A DNA stretch of 64,000 bases. It comes from Variovorax sp. dw_308 (GTDB lineage Bacteria > Pseudomonadota > Gammaproteobacteria > Burkholderiales > Burkholderiaceae_C). A program made the position numbers and the translations under genes. Below the pieces are notes generated by a model that did no database searches, had not been told where the DNA came from, and was given only the letters and a program-made list of their open reading frames with translations. Positions 18,039 to 26,553 of the stretch are shown one piece after another (the first letter of the stretch is position 1; each line of letters opens with the position of its first letter). The DNA is taken from the NCBI RefSeq assembly GCF_019207085.1, contig NZ_JAATOM010000001.1:248001-312000 (forward strand), written 5' to 3'.

Positions 18039-19457
18039 ATGCATGCAGCAATCACCCGGGGCGGCGAAGGCCTGCCCACGGTCAGTACGGGGCGCGCGTG
18101 GTACGCCGTCGTCGTGCTCCTGGCCGCCTATATCTTCTCGATCATGGACCGGCAGATCCTCACCCTGTTGGTCGGTCCGATCCAGAAGACGCTGGGCGTC
18201 AACGACACGCTGATCGGCCTGCTCCACGGCTTCACCTTCGCGGCCTTCTATGGCGTGATGGGCCTGCCGATCGCGCGGCTCATCGATCGGGGCAACCGCC
18301 GCGTGATCATCGCCATCGGCATTGCCGTGTGGAGCCTGGCGACAGCCGCCAGTGGCCTGGCCAACGACTACTGGCACCTGCTGGCCGCGCGCATTGCGGT
18401 GGCGGTGGGTGAGGCCGTGCTGATCCCGGGCACGGTCTCGCTGGTGGCCGACCTGTTCACGCCGGACAAGCGCGGCCGTGCCATGGGCGTCTTTGGCGCC
18501 GCCGGGCCGGTGGGTTCCGGCGTGGGCCTGTTTGCAGGCGGCCTGATCCTCGGCGCGTACACGCTGTCCCGGCCGGTGCTGCCTTTTCTGGGCGCCATCG
18601 AGCCGTGGCAGGCGACGTTCATCGCGGTGGGTTTGCCGGGGGTCGTGGTGGCAATCTTCATGCTGGCAGTGCCCGAGCCGCGCGTCGCGAAGAAGGGGCC
18701 CTCTGGCGGCCAGGAGCCGGCGTCAAAGGCCATCGACGTCCCGCTGTCGCAGGTCATGCAATACATCGCCAGGAATGGCCGCACCATCGGCACGTTCATC
18801 CTGGGCGCCGGCTTCTTCAACATGTGCGTGTATGGCTTCGGTGGCTGGGCGCCGACCTACTTCGTGCGCCATTTCGGCTTGACTTACCAGGAGATCGGCA
18901 AGCTGCTGGGCGTGCTGATGCTCGTCGTCGGACCTGCCGGCACGCTCTTGGCCTCCTGGCTGGGTGAGCGCTGGATCCGGCGCGGCGTTGCCCACGGCTA
19001 CATGCGGGTTGCGATGGTGAGCGCCGTGGGCATCACGTCTTCGGGCTGCGCCATGGTTCTGGCGCCAACGTTGCTGGCTGCGGGCATCTTCCTGGGCTTC
19101 ACCTGCTTCTTCTCGTTCTCCATGTTCGGCGTCGGCCCGTCCATCGTCGCGCAGATCACCCCTGCGCCGATGCGTGGCCAGGTCGCTGCCATGTACACCG
19201 GCGGACTCAACCTCCTGGGCGCAGGCCTCGGCCCGGTCACGATCGGCCTGATCACCGACTACGTGCTGGGTGATCGCAACGCGATCGGCACATCAATGCT
19301 CATCGTGTTCCTCATCGCCGGTTCGGTGGCGCTCCTTCTTATTCGCAGTGGCATCCGCTCCTTTGAAGGCTCGATGTTGCAGGCGGCCCAGTGGCGCTTG
19401 GCGCGCGAGCCACAAGACACCGCATCCGCAACGGCCACCAGTGCGGTGCCGGGCTGA
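18039..19457 (+). CDS. MFS transporter
   Basis: A 472-residue major facilitator with about twelve membrane segments; the loop 2-3 signature is visible in GLPIARLIDRGNRRVIIA. It resembles the hexuronate/aromatic-acid-type permeases found beside catabolic operons. Its place after the monooxygenase and reductase genes (34 bp) suggests uptake of the pathway substrate. The ATG was chosen by its short distance from the upstream stop and the RBS AGAGGC; an in-frame upstream reading starts inside the reductase gene. Confidence 0.85.
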   Translation: MHAAITRGGEGLPTVSTGRAWYAVVVLLAAYIFSIMDRQILTLLVGPIQKTLGVNDTLIGLLHGFTFAAFYGVMGLPIARLIDRGNRRVIIAIGIAVWSLATAASGLANDYWHLLAARIAVAVGEAVLIPGTVSLVADLFTPDKRGRAMGVFGAAGPVGSGVGLFAGGLILGAYTLSRPVLPFLGAIEPWQATFIAVGLPGVVVAIFMLAVPEPRVAKKGPSGGQEPASKAIDVPLSQVMQYIARNGRTIGTFILGAGFFNMCVYGFGGWAPTYFVRHFGLTYQEIGKLLGVLMLVVGPAGTLLASWLGERWIRRGVAHGYMRVAMVSAVGITSSGCAMVLAPTLLAAGIFLGFTCFFSFSMFGVGPSIVAQITPAPMRGQVAAMYTGGLNLLGAGLGPVTIGLITDYVLGDRNAIGTSMLIVFLIAGSVALLLIRSGIRSFEGSMLQAAQWRLAREPQDTASATATSAVPG

Positions 19458-19496
19458 AGCAAGGCAATCAATCAACCGAATCGAAAGGGACAAACC

Positions 19497-20477
19497 ATGC
19501 GAGTCATGAAATTCCTGGAGGCGGCCGCGGTCGCGCTGGCGGGCGGCGTGATCGCCCTGGCCGCCACGGCGCAAACCTTTCCGTCCAAGAACGTTGCGCT
19601 GGTCGTTCCCTATCCCGCGGGTGGCTCGGGCGACTACTTCGCTCGCCTCATCCAGCCCGGATACCAGAAGCGCCTGGGCCAGACGATGATTGTCGAGAAC
19701 GTCGGCGGCGCCAGCGGCGCGTTGGGCGTCCAGAAGGTGCTTTCCGCGCCCGCTGACGGTCACTACGAACTGCTCGGCACGCCAATGGACCTGGTGCTCG
19801 CGCCGATGGGCCTGGCAGCCGTCAAGCACAAGCCCGAAGACCTGCGACTGGCCGGGGTGGTCGCCTCGAGCTCGCTGGTGCTGCTGGTCAACAAGGACAT
19901 CCCCGCCAGCAACATCGACGAGTTCATCGCGTGGGCGAAGAAGCGGCCCAGCGTGTCCTACGGCAGCTCTGGCACGGGTTCGCTGTTCCACGTGGTGGGT
20001 GAGAAGTTCGCGCAGAGCACGGGCCTGAACATGGTGCACGTGCCCTACAAGGGCGGCAGCCAGTTCTTCACCGACATCGTCGGCGGGCAGATCGACATCG
20101 CCTTCTGGACCCTGGCCGGCCCCACGCTGGGTCTCTTGAAGGAAGGCAAGGTCAAGGCTCTGGGCATCACCTCGCGAGAGCCGCATCCGATGTTCCCGGA
20201 ACTGACGCTGATGAGCCAGCACAAGCTCCTGCCGGACTTCACCTATGACCTGTGGCTCGGCGTGCTGGTGCCCAAGGCGACGCCCGATGCCGCGGTTGCC
20301 ACGATCAACACGGCGATGAACGAAGTCATCCAGCTGCCAGCCGTGCGCACGGGCACACAGGACACGGGCGCCCAGTCGCCCCGCGCCATGTCGCAGGCTG
20401 AGCTGGACAAGTTCTACACCAGCGAAATCGAGCGCTACCGGCGCGTGTTCAAGTCGACCAAGCTGGAACCGCAGTAA
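19497..20477 (+). CDS. Bug/TctC-family periplasmic receptor
   Basis: A 326-residue tripartite-tricarboxylate-type binding protein. It has an N-terminal Sec signal (cleavage near ATAQ-T, about residue 27), the family strand LVVPYPAGGSGDYFARLI, and VPYKGGSQFFTDIVGGQID. Burkholderiales carry very many such orphan receptors; no TctA/TctB membrane genes are adjacent. It may capture the substrate of this cluster, or act in sensing. A second ATG three codons later is possible. Confidence 0.9.
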   Translation: MRVMKFLEAAAVALAGGVIALAATAQTFPSKNVALVVPYPAGGSGDYFARLIQPGYQKRLGQTMIVENVGGASGALGVQKVLSAPADGHYELLGTPMDLVLAPMGLAAVKHKPEDLRLAGVVASSSLVLLVNKDIPASNIDEFIAWAKKRPSVSYGSSGTGSLFHVVGEKFAQSTGLNMVHVPYKGGSQFFTDIVGGQIDIAFWTLAGPTLGLLKEGKVKALGITSREPHPMFPELTLMSQHKLLPDFTYDLWLGVLVPKATPDAAVATINTAMNEVIQLPAVRTGTQDTGAQSPRAMSQAELDKFYTSEIERYRRVFKSTKLEPQ

Positions 20478-20503
20478 GCAATCTGATTCTTTGGAGACAA
20501 AAA

Positions 20504-20848
20504 ATGTTTGGTTTGATGATGGATCGTCCCCTGCTGCTGTCGAGCCTGCTCGAGCACGCGGAGCAGCAGTTCCCGGACGTGGAGATCGTTTCGCGCGAAA
20601 CGCACGGACCGCTGTTTCGCTACACCTACCGCGATCTCGGCGCGCGCTCGCGCCGTCTGGCCAAGGCCCTGGCTGCGCTGGGCATGGCGCGCGGCACCCG
20701 CGTCGCCACTGTGGCCTGGAACAACCACCGCCATCTGGAGGCTTACTTCGCGGTCTCCGGAAGTGGCGCCGTGCCGATGGGCGCGACCGGCAAAGTCCAG
20801 AAGGTGGACCTTCGCCAGAAGTACGCCAACGTGCTGGTGTCGGAGTGA
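20504..20848 (+). pseudogene. Acyl-CoA ligase remnant with large internal in-frame deletion
   Basis: A 114-residue reading frame. Residues 1 to about 88 match the N-terminus of fatty-acyl-CoA synthetases (MFGLMMDRPLLLSSLLEHAE, TYRDLGARSRRLAKALA, VAWNNHRHLEAYFAVSGSGAV). Residues about 93-110 match their extreme C-terminus (GATGKVQKVDLRQKYA, with the catalytic lysine region). The AMP-binding core of roughly 400 or more residues is missing, and the frame is kept. It cannot be a working ligase. Full-length relatives are around 540 residues. The junction lies near 20768-20780. It has a good RBS (GGAGACA), so a small protein could still be made. Confidence 0.85.
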
Positions 20849-20853
20849 TCCTC

Positions 20854-21324
20854 ATGGCCGATACGCAATTCAGGCCCTTGGCGGCGTCCTGCGGCTGCGG
20901 CGCGAGCCGCTTCCGCGTGAACACACGTCCCTTTGCGCGCTTCATCTGCCACTGCACGATCTGCCAGGCCTACACGGGCAAGCCTTTCTCGGATGTGACG
21001 GTGCTGCGTGCCCGCGACGTCGAGGTGGAAGAGGGCGCGCAGGTCGTCTACAAGAAGCACAAGCTCCCGCCCAACATCGAGCGGGGCACCTGCGCATCGT
21101 GCGGCAAGCCGGTGCTGGAGTTCGGCCTGGCCGGACCGGCAAAGCTGGCCTTCGTGCCCACCGCCAACTACGCCGACATCCAGGCGCTGCCACCCGCTTC
21201 GCTGCACATGTTCTATCACCGCCGCGTGCGCGACGCGCAGGACGGCCTGCCTCGTTACAGCGGCTACCTGCGCAGTCAGCTGGCCGTGATCGGGCTGATG
21301 CTGCGCGGCCTCTTTTCTGGCTGA
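20854..21324 (+). CDS. GFA-family (CENP-V/glutathione-dependent) zinc protein
   Basis: A 156-residue protein with the GFA fold: cysteines C13 and C15 (SCGCG), C32, C34 and C37 (CHCTIC), and a later CASC pair, arranged to bind two zinc ions. The family is named for glutathione-dependent formaldehyde-activating enzyme, but that activity is doubtful for most members. Located 5 bp after the ligase remnant; probably the last gene of the monooxygenase operon, since a hairpin follows. Confidence 0.82.
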   Translation: MADTQFRPLAASCGCGASRFRVNTRPFARFICHCTICQAYTGKPFSDVTVLRARDVEVEEGAQVVYKKHKLPPNIERGTCASCGKPVLEFGLAGPAKLAFVPTANYADIQALPPASLHMFYHRRVRDAQDGLPRYSGYLRSQLAVIGLMLRGLFSG

Positions 21325-21331
21325 CGCCGGC

Positions 21332-21359
21332 ACTGCTTGCCCGCGCGCTGGCAAGCAGT
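21332..21359 (+). terminator. Perfect 10-bp hairpin after the GFA gene
   Basis: ACTGCTTGCC / GGCAAGCAGT with an 8-nt loop, 7 bp after the stop codon. There is no T-run, so it could be a weak terminator or an mRNA 3'-end stabiliser. Confidence 0.5.
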
Positions 21360-21428
21360 CCAAACCAGCTCACGCCCCATTCGCTCGGTGTCACCGGGAC
21401 ATCTACCGTTTCCACGAATTCGCTACTC

Positions 21429-22007
21429 ATGAACCAAATCAACCATCTTCCTGAAGATTCCGCACCACGCATGGCCAGCCACGAAGAGCGTGTCGCGTTT
21501 ATCGAAGCCCAATGGCACGCTGACATCGTGAATCAGGCACGCGACGCGTTCCTCGATGAGGCGGAGCGCCAAGGAATTGCCCGCGCTCGCATCGATGTGA
21601 TCGGCGTGCCAGGAGCGTTCGAGATCCCGCTCGTTGCGAAACGCCTGGCACTTTCTGGACGGTATGCCGCCATTGTGGGATGTGCATTGGTCGTGGATGG
21701 CGGGATCTATCGTCACGAGTTCGTTGCTGGCACGGTGGTCAACGCGTTGATGGCGGTGCAGTTGGAAACGAATGTGCCGGTACTCTCAGCCGTGCTCACG
21801 CCGCACCATTTCCATGAGCACGTGGAGCATCGCAAATACTTCCACCGTCACTTCTCAGTCAAAGGCACAGAAGCTGCACAGGCATGTGCGAGGACGATCG
21901 AGTTACTGAGGCGTCACCGGCACCCTGGATCCGCTGCGCCGGCAGAGCTGCCGGTGTGCGAGACCGATCCGATGCAGCGATCGGCCTTGGTCGAGGTCGC
22001 CCGGTGA
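21429..22007 (+). CDS. ribH2: 6,7-dimethyl-8-ribityllumazine synthase, RibH2 type
   Basis: A 192-residue lumazine synthase that condenses the ribityl-uracil with the butanone phosphate to make the riboflavin precursor. Motifs fit the RibH2 branch known from Brucella and rhizobia rather than the housekeeping form: VPGAFEIPL, VVDGGIYRHEFVAGTVV, and VLTPHHFHEH with the following EHRKYFHRHF. The C-terminus is about 30 residues longer than usual. Its place in a cluster rich in flavin enzymes suggests a dedicated flavin supply. The stop overlaps the next gene's GTG. Confidence 0.88.
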   Translation: MNQINHLPEDSAPRMASHEERVAFIEAQWHADIVNQARDAFLDEAERQGIARARIDVIGVPGAFEIPLVAKRLALSGRYAAIVGCALVVDGGIYRHEFVAGTVVNALMAVQLETNVPVLSAVLTPHHFHEHVEHRKYFHRHFSVKGTEAAQACARTIELLRRHRHPGSAAPAELPVCETDPMQRSALVEVAR

Positions 22008-23407
22008 GTGCCGTCGATCCGCGCACGCGCCTCCTTCTGGAAGCGCCCATCGTGCCGACTGTCCTGCTTCTCGCCGCCCCCAACGTGCTGGTGATGGTCG
22101 CGCAGGCCTGCTCCGGTCTCATCGAAACGTACTTCGTCGGCAAGCTTGGTACCGACGCCCTGGCGGCGATGGCGCTGGTATTTCCGATCGTCATGCTGAT
22201 GCAGATGACTTCGGCCGGTGCCATAGGCGGTGGCATTGCGTCCTCGATTGCGCGAGCGCTCGGCGCCAAACGCCGGGACGATGCCGATGCGCTCGTGTTC
22301 CACGCAATGGTGATTGCGCTCGGCTTCGGGCTGGCGTTCACGTTGGCGTTGCTGCTGGGCGGGCGCTGGCTGTACGCGCAGATGGGCGGCACCGACGCAT
22401 CACTCGATGCTGCGCTGGTCTACTCGAACTGGGTCTTCGCCGGCGCGGTGCTGGTGTGGCTTTTCAACTCGCTGGCCGCTGTGTTGCGCGGCACTGGCAA
22501 CATGGCAGTGCCGGCCAACGTGACCGTCGTCGGCGTAGCCGTGCTGGTTCCACTGTCGCCCTTGCTGATCTTTGGCTGGGGGCCGATTCCCGGCATGGGC
22601 ATTGCCGGAGGAGCGGTAGCACTGCTTCTCTACTACCTCGGCGGGACAGTCGCGCTCTGGATCTACTTGCGTTCGCCGCGCAGCCTGCTCATGCCACGGT
22701 TTGCCGGCGTGCGGCTCCGCTGGCCGCTGTTTCGCGACATCCTGCGCGTAGGCCTGGTCGGCGCGATCGCGACGGTGGCCACCAACCTGTCCATCGGCAT
22801 CGCGACGGCACTGGCGGGGCATTTCGGCCCCGGCGCTATCGCAGGCTACGGCACGGCCGCGCGCCTCGAGTATTTGCTGGTGCCGCTGGTGTTCGGCTTT
22901 GGCGCACCGCTGTTGGCCATCGTCGGCACTTGCATCGGTGCAGGTCAACGGGAACGCGCCCTCAATGCCGCGTGGATCGGGGCTCTGATGTGCTTCGCCA
23001 TTACCGAAGCGATCGGCCTCGCAGCGGCGACCTTTCCGCGCCCCTGGCTGATGCTGTTCGGAAACGACCCCGCCATGCTGGAGGCCGGCACCGAATACCT
23101 GCGCACCGTGGGGCCCTTGTACGGCCTCTTCGGCCTCGGGCAGGTGTTGCATTTCGCCTCGCAAGGATCGGGGCGCCTGTTCTGGCCCGTGATGGCAAAC
23201 CTCGCTCGCCTGGCTGTGGCCGGTGTGGGAGGCTGGCTCGCGTTGCGCTGGGGGGGCGAGCTCGTCCATGTCTTCGTAGCGCAGGGCGCCGCGCTCGTGG
23301 TGTACGGCCTCGGCATCGCTGCCGTGGTGGCTGGTGGTGCGTGGTTTGGGCGCCCGGGCTGGCCGCGCACTCCGACTGCGTTGATGCGGCGCATCCAGTC
23401 AGGCTGA
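22004..23407 (+). CDS. MATE-family efflux transporter
   Basis: A 467-residue multidrug and toxin extrusion-type exporter with twelve predicted membrane segments in two similar halves (LLLAAPNVLVMVAQACSGLIE opens the first). The GTG start overlaps the lumazine synthase stop by 4 nt (GTGA), giving the conserved N-terminus and implying coupled translation. A longer in-frame ATG lies within ribH2 and was rejected. The pairing suggests export of a flavin or of a pathway product; this is inference. Confidence 0.85.
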   Translation: MSAVDPRTRLLLEAPIVPTVLLLAAPNVLVMVAQACSGLIETYFVGKLGTDALAAMALVFPIVMLMQMTSAGAIGGGIASSIARALGAKRRDDADALVFHAMVIALGFGLAFTLALLLGGRWLYAQMGGTDASLDAALVYSNWVFAGAVLVWLFNSLAAVLRGTGNMAVPANVTVVGVAVLVPLSPLLIFGWGPIPGMGIAGGAVALLLYYLGGTVALWIYLRSPRSLLMPRFAGVRLRWPLFRDILRVGLVGAIATVATNLSIGIATALAGHFGPGAIAGYGTAARLEYLLVPLVFGFGAPLLAIVGTCIGAGQRERALNAAWIGALMCFAITEAIGLAAATFPRPWLMLFGNDPAMLEAGTEYLRTVGPLYGLFGLGQVLHFASQGSGRLFWPVMANLARLAVAGVGGWLALRWGGELVHVFVAQGAALVVYGLGIAAVVAGGAWFGRPGWPRTPTALMRRIQSG

Positions 23408-23483
23408 ACTCTGCAGACAGGCGAAGCGCGTGCCTTGCTTCGAGAGAAACACATTCTTTCTGTGAATACTATCAATCTGGAGT

Positions 23484-23519
23484 GTTCATTTTAATTATGG
23501 CATTGCAAGCGTTGCAATA
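23484..23519 (+). promoter_or_regulatory. Second copy of the bipartite promoter motif, before the aldehyde dehydrogenase
   Basis: GTTCATTTTAATTATG-N13-TGCAATA, matching the motif ahead of the monooxygenase operon in 15 of 16 bases of the first half, all 7 of the second and the exact gap. It lies 53-88 bp before the dehydrogenase ATG, an expected promoter position. Confidence 0.5.
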
Positions 23520-23571
23520 CAGGGCCGAGAGACACGGCACGGACCGCGGCACATTCACAAAGACGATCAGA

Positions 23572-25047
23572 ATGAACAACTCACCATTTCAATTGGCATC
23601 GACTCTGGCGGCCAACGAGCGCGTTGCGCAGATATTTGGCGCGCAGCAAACCGCCTTCCAGGCAGCCCCTTTTCCCACGGCGGTTGAGCGGCTCGACCGG
23701 CTCAAGGCACTCAAGCAACAGTTGTCGCGCTACCAGGACGTGCTGGCTGACGCCATGTGCCGTGACTTCGGCCAGCGCGCACACGCCGAATCGAAGATGC
23801 TCGACCTGCTGGGTTCGATGCTGGAGTTGAACCACGCCATCTCCCATGTGAAGCGCTGGATGAAGCCCAGCCGCCGCAGCACCGAACTGCTGTTCCTGTC
23901 CAACAGCGTCAAGGTGATGTACCAGCCCAAGGGCGTTGTCGGCGTGATCACCCCGTGGAACTTCCCGATCTACCTGGCGCTGGGGCCAGCCATCGCCGCA
24001 CTGGCCGCGGGCAACCGCGTGATGATCAAGATGCCGGAAGCGACGCCGGCCACCAATGCGGTCTTCAAGACCCTGCTGGCGGAGATCTTTGCGGAAGACC
24101 TGGTGGCCGTGGTCGGCGAGGAACTGCTCGACCCCAACGTATTCACCTCGCTGCCGTTCAACCACATCGTGTTCACCGGCTCGCCGGCCATCGGCAAGAT
24201 CGTGATGCGCACGGCGGCCGCGAACCTCACGCCCGTGACGCTGGAACTCGGCGGCAAGTCGCCGGCGCTCGTCACGCGCAACTATCCCGTGGCCGATGCA
24301 GCCAGGCGCATCACGCACGGCAAGGCGACCAATGCGGGCCAGATCTGCGTGGCGCCGGATTACGCGCTGGTGCCGCGCGAGCGCATGGACGAATTCGTCG
24401 AGGCCGTGGCGCGCACGTTCAAGGGCTTCTACAAGGGCAAGGCGGTTGGCAACCCCGATCTGACCTCCATCGTCGACTGGCGCCAATTCACGCGCATCAA
24501 GCGGCTGCTGAACGACGCCCATTCCAAGGGTGCCCACATCGAATCGTGCGGGCCAGCGCCCGTCGGCGATGACCGCACGCTGCCGCTGCAGATCATCACC
24601 AAGGTCACGCCCGACATGCTCGTGATGAAGGAAGAACTCTTCGGCCCGCTGTTGCCGGTCGTTCCCTACGACACGATGGAAGAGGCCATCGCCATCATCA
24701 ATGCACGCGAACGTCCACTGGCGCTGTACTGCTTCAGCCACGACAGCGCCGAACGCGACAACCTGCTGCGCCGCACCCATTCGGGCGGCGTTGCAATCAA
24801 CGACTGGGGCTGGCATGTGGTGAACCACGATGCGCCCTTCGGCGGCACCGGCAACTCGGGCATGGGCAACTACCACGGGGAAGAGGGCTTCCGCGAGCTG
24901 TCGCATGCCAAGACGGTGTTCAAGCGCCATCGATTCTTCCCGATCGACCTGTTCTACCCGCCCTACGGCAACTTCATCCAGCGCATGGCATTGAAGTTCT
25001 TCCTGGGCCGGCCGGATCCGGCGCTGGACGCCCCGCAGCACAAATGA
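23572..25047 (+). CDS. Coniferyl-aldehyde-type NAD(P) aldehyde dehydrogenase
   Basis: A 491-residue aldehyde dehydrogenase of the coniferyl aldehyde dehydrogenase (CalB-like) branch, oxidising aromatic or long-chain aldehydes to acids. The catalytic glutamate is in LELGGKS (E225) and the nucleophile in NAGQICVAPD (C259); the NAD-binding segment is PWNFPIYLALGP and FTGSPAIG. The C-terminal hydrophobic tail (YPPYGNFIQRMALKFFLG) is typical of the branch. It overlaps the next gene by 4 nt and shares a promoter motif with the monooxygenase operon. Confidence 0.88.
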   Translation: MNNSPFQLASTLAANERVAQIFGAQQTAFQAAPFPTAVERLDRLKALKQQLSRYQDVLADAMCRDFGQRAHAESKMLDLLGSMLELNHAISHVKRWMKPSRRSTELLFLSNSVKVMYQPKGVVGVITPWNFPIYLALGPAIAALAAGNRVMIKMPEATPATNAVFKTLLAEIFAEDLVAVVGEELLDPNVFTSLPFNHIVFTGSPAIGKIVMRTAAANLTPVTLELGGKSPALVTRNYPVADAARRITHGKATNAGQICVAPDYALVPRERMDEFVEAVARTFKGFYKGKAVGNPDLTSIVDWRQFTRIKRLLNDAHSKGAHIESCGPAPVGDDRTLPLQIITKVTPDMLVMKEELFGPLLPVVPYDTMEEAIAIINARERPLALYCFSHDSAERDNLLRRTHSGGVAINDWGWHVVNHDAPFGGTGNSGMGNYHGEEGFRELSHAKTVFKRHRFFPIDLFYPPYGNFIQRMALKFFLGRPDPALDAPQHK

Positions 25048-25643
25048 CGACCATGTCCCTCAATACAACGATCGTCGTCGGCAATCCCAAGCTGCGCTCG
25101 CGCACCGCACGCGCCGCGCAGATGCTTGCAACGGCGCTCACCGGCCGCGCGGCCGACATGGTGATCGAACTCGCCGAACTCGGGCCGGCGTTGCTGGGCT
25201 GGAAGGACCCGAAGGTTCAAGCAGCCGTCGACACGGTGGCGCGTTCGCAACTGGTGATCTTCGCGAGCCCGACCTTCAGGGGCACGTACAGCGGCTTGCT
25301 CAAGCTGTTCCTGGACCAGTTCGATGGCGGCTCCGGCTTGCAGGGCGTGGTCGCCGTTCCACTGATGCTGGGTGCGCGGGCGAACCATGGCACGGCGTCC
25401 GAGCGCTTGCTCAAGCCGGTCCTGGTCGAACTCGGCGCCACCAGCCCGGCGCCGGGACTGTTCCTGCTGGAGTCGGCCTTCGAGGACGGCCTGGCCATCC
25501 AGGCCTATGCCGAGCGCTGGGGCCCGATGGTGCGCGCCTGCGCGTCCCTGCGCGCCGCTCCGACCGAAGGCGTTGCGCCTGCCGCGGCAAGCACCGGCGC
25601 GGGCGCATCCGAAGCCCGCACTGCGCTGTCACTGACATGCTGA
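25044..25643 (+). CDS. NADPH-dependent FMN reductase (flavodoxin-like)
   Basis: A 199-residue SsuE/MsuE-type reductase: a flavodoxin fold with IVVGNPKLRSRTARAAQ as phosphate loop and ASPTFRGTYSGLLKLFLDQF, the recognised FMN-contact segment. The last 30 residues are alanine- and threonine-rich and variable. It overlaps the dehydrogenase stop (ATGA), so is in that operon. It could supply reduced FMN to the flavin monooxygenase encoded nine kilobases upstream, complementing the split-barrel reductase there. Confidence 0.82.
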   Translation: MTTMSLNTTIVVGNPKLRSRTARAAQMLATALTGRAADMVIELAELGPALLGWKDPKVQAAVDTVARSQLVIFASPTFRGTYSGLLKLFLDQFDGGSGLQGVVAVPLMLGARANHGTASERLLKPVLVELGATSPAPGLFLLESAFEDGLAIQAYAERWGPMVRACASLRAAPTEGVAPAAASTGAGASEARTALSLTC

Positions 25644-25731
25644 CCCTGCCTGGACTTCGACCGGCCGAACGGCGGGCCATCCTTCCCGGTGCATTGACCG
25701 AATGGCCGTGCAGCGTGCCCGCGGTATGCCG

Positions 25732-26553
25732 TCAGCGAACACCCACTGCAGGTTCGCGCCGGGCATAGAACTCCGCGACGCTGTTGACTTCGTCGGCAGT
25801 CATCGGACGCACCACGTTGCGCATCTGGCCGAAGCTGTCATTGCGCCGCGCATCCGAGGCGAAGTTCTTCAACTGGCTCGACAGGTATTCCTTCGGCATG
25901 CCCTCCAGCCACGGCGCACCGATCTTGTGGTCGATGCCGCCATGGCAGGCCACGCAGGGAGCGATGTTGCGCAGCGGGTCGCCCACGCGAACGAGAGGGG
26001 GGGCATCGGGTTCGTCAGCCCGCACCGGAGCGGCTCGCGCCTTGGGCAGGGAGTCGTAGTAGGCGGCGATGTCCTGGATGTCGCGGTCGCTGAGTTTCTG
26101 CGCGACGGTCTGCATGAACGCGCTGGACCGCGCGCCATGCTTGTAGTCATGCAACTGCTTGATGACGACTTCCGGATACTGCCCAGCGAGGTTCGGCGCG
26201 TTGGCTTCGCTCATGCCTTGTGCGCCATGGCACATGCTGCATTGCTGGACGGCGATGGTGGCACCGCGACCGACCGAATCGCCCGCGCCTGAGCGCGTCA
26301 TGTCGCGCGTCAGCACGACAGTGGTCGTTCCTGCGCTCGCCTTCGGTGGGGTCGCGGTGGTGCCCCATTGGTTCGGCACGCCCGCGGCGCGGCAGATGCT
26401 GTCCCAGATGCCCTTGGCCGAGAAATCCGCCTGCACCGAAGGCAGCCAGACAAAGCCCACCAGCAGCGTGACCACGGCCAACGCGCCCAGGCCCAGCACG
26501 CTCCGGCGAAACCAGGGGTTGCTCCACGCGTACAGGCCAGGTTGCTGCATCAT
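25732..26553 (-). CDS. Di-haem cytochrome c, membrane-anchored
   Basis: A 273-residue cytochrome with an N-terminal membrane anchor (about residues 18-37) and two class I haem sites, CSMCH (105-109) and CVACH (200-204), in a c4-like tandem arrangement. It should pass electrons to the oxidase whose subunit I gene it overlaps by 4 nt. It is the last gene of the six-gene oxidase operon. Confidence 0.88.
   Translation of the reverse strand: MMQQPGLYAWSNPWFRRSVLGLGALAVVTLLVGFVWLPSVQADFSAKGIWDSICRAAGVPNQWGTTATPPKASAGTTTVVLTRDMTRSGAGDSVGRGATIAVQQCSMCHGAQGMSEANAPNLAGQYPEVVIKQLHDYKHGARSSAFMQTVAQKLSDRDIQDIAAYYDSLPKARAAPVRADEPDAPPLVRVGDPLRNIAPCVACHGGIDHKIGAPWLEGMPKEYLSSQLKNFASDARRNDSFGQMRNVVRPMTADEVNSVAEFYARREPAVGVR

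Noticed and set aside
21325..21428. FMN riboswitch ahead of the lumazine synthase
   Set aside because: The leader is only about 100 bp and lacks the conserved FMN-aptamer blocks; only a simple hairpin is present.
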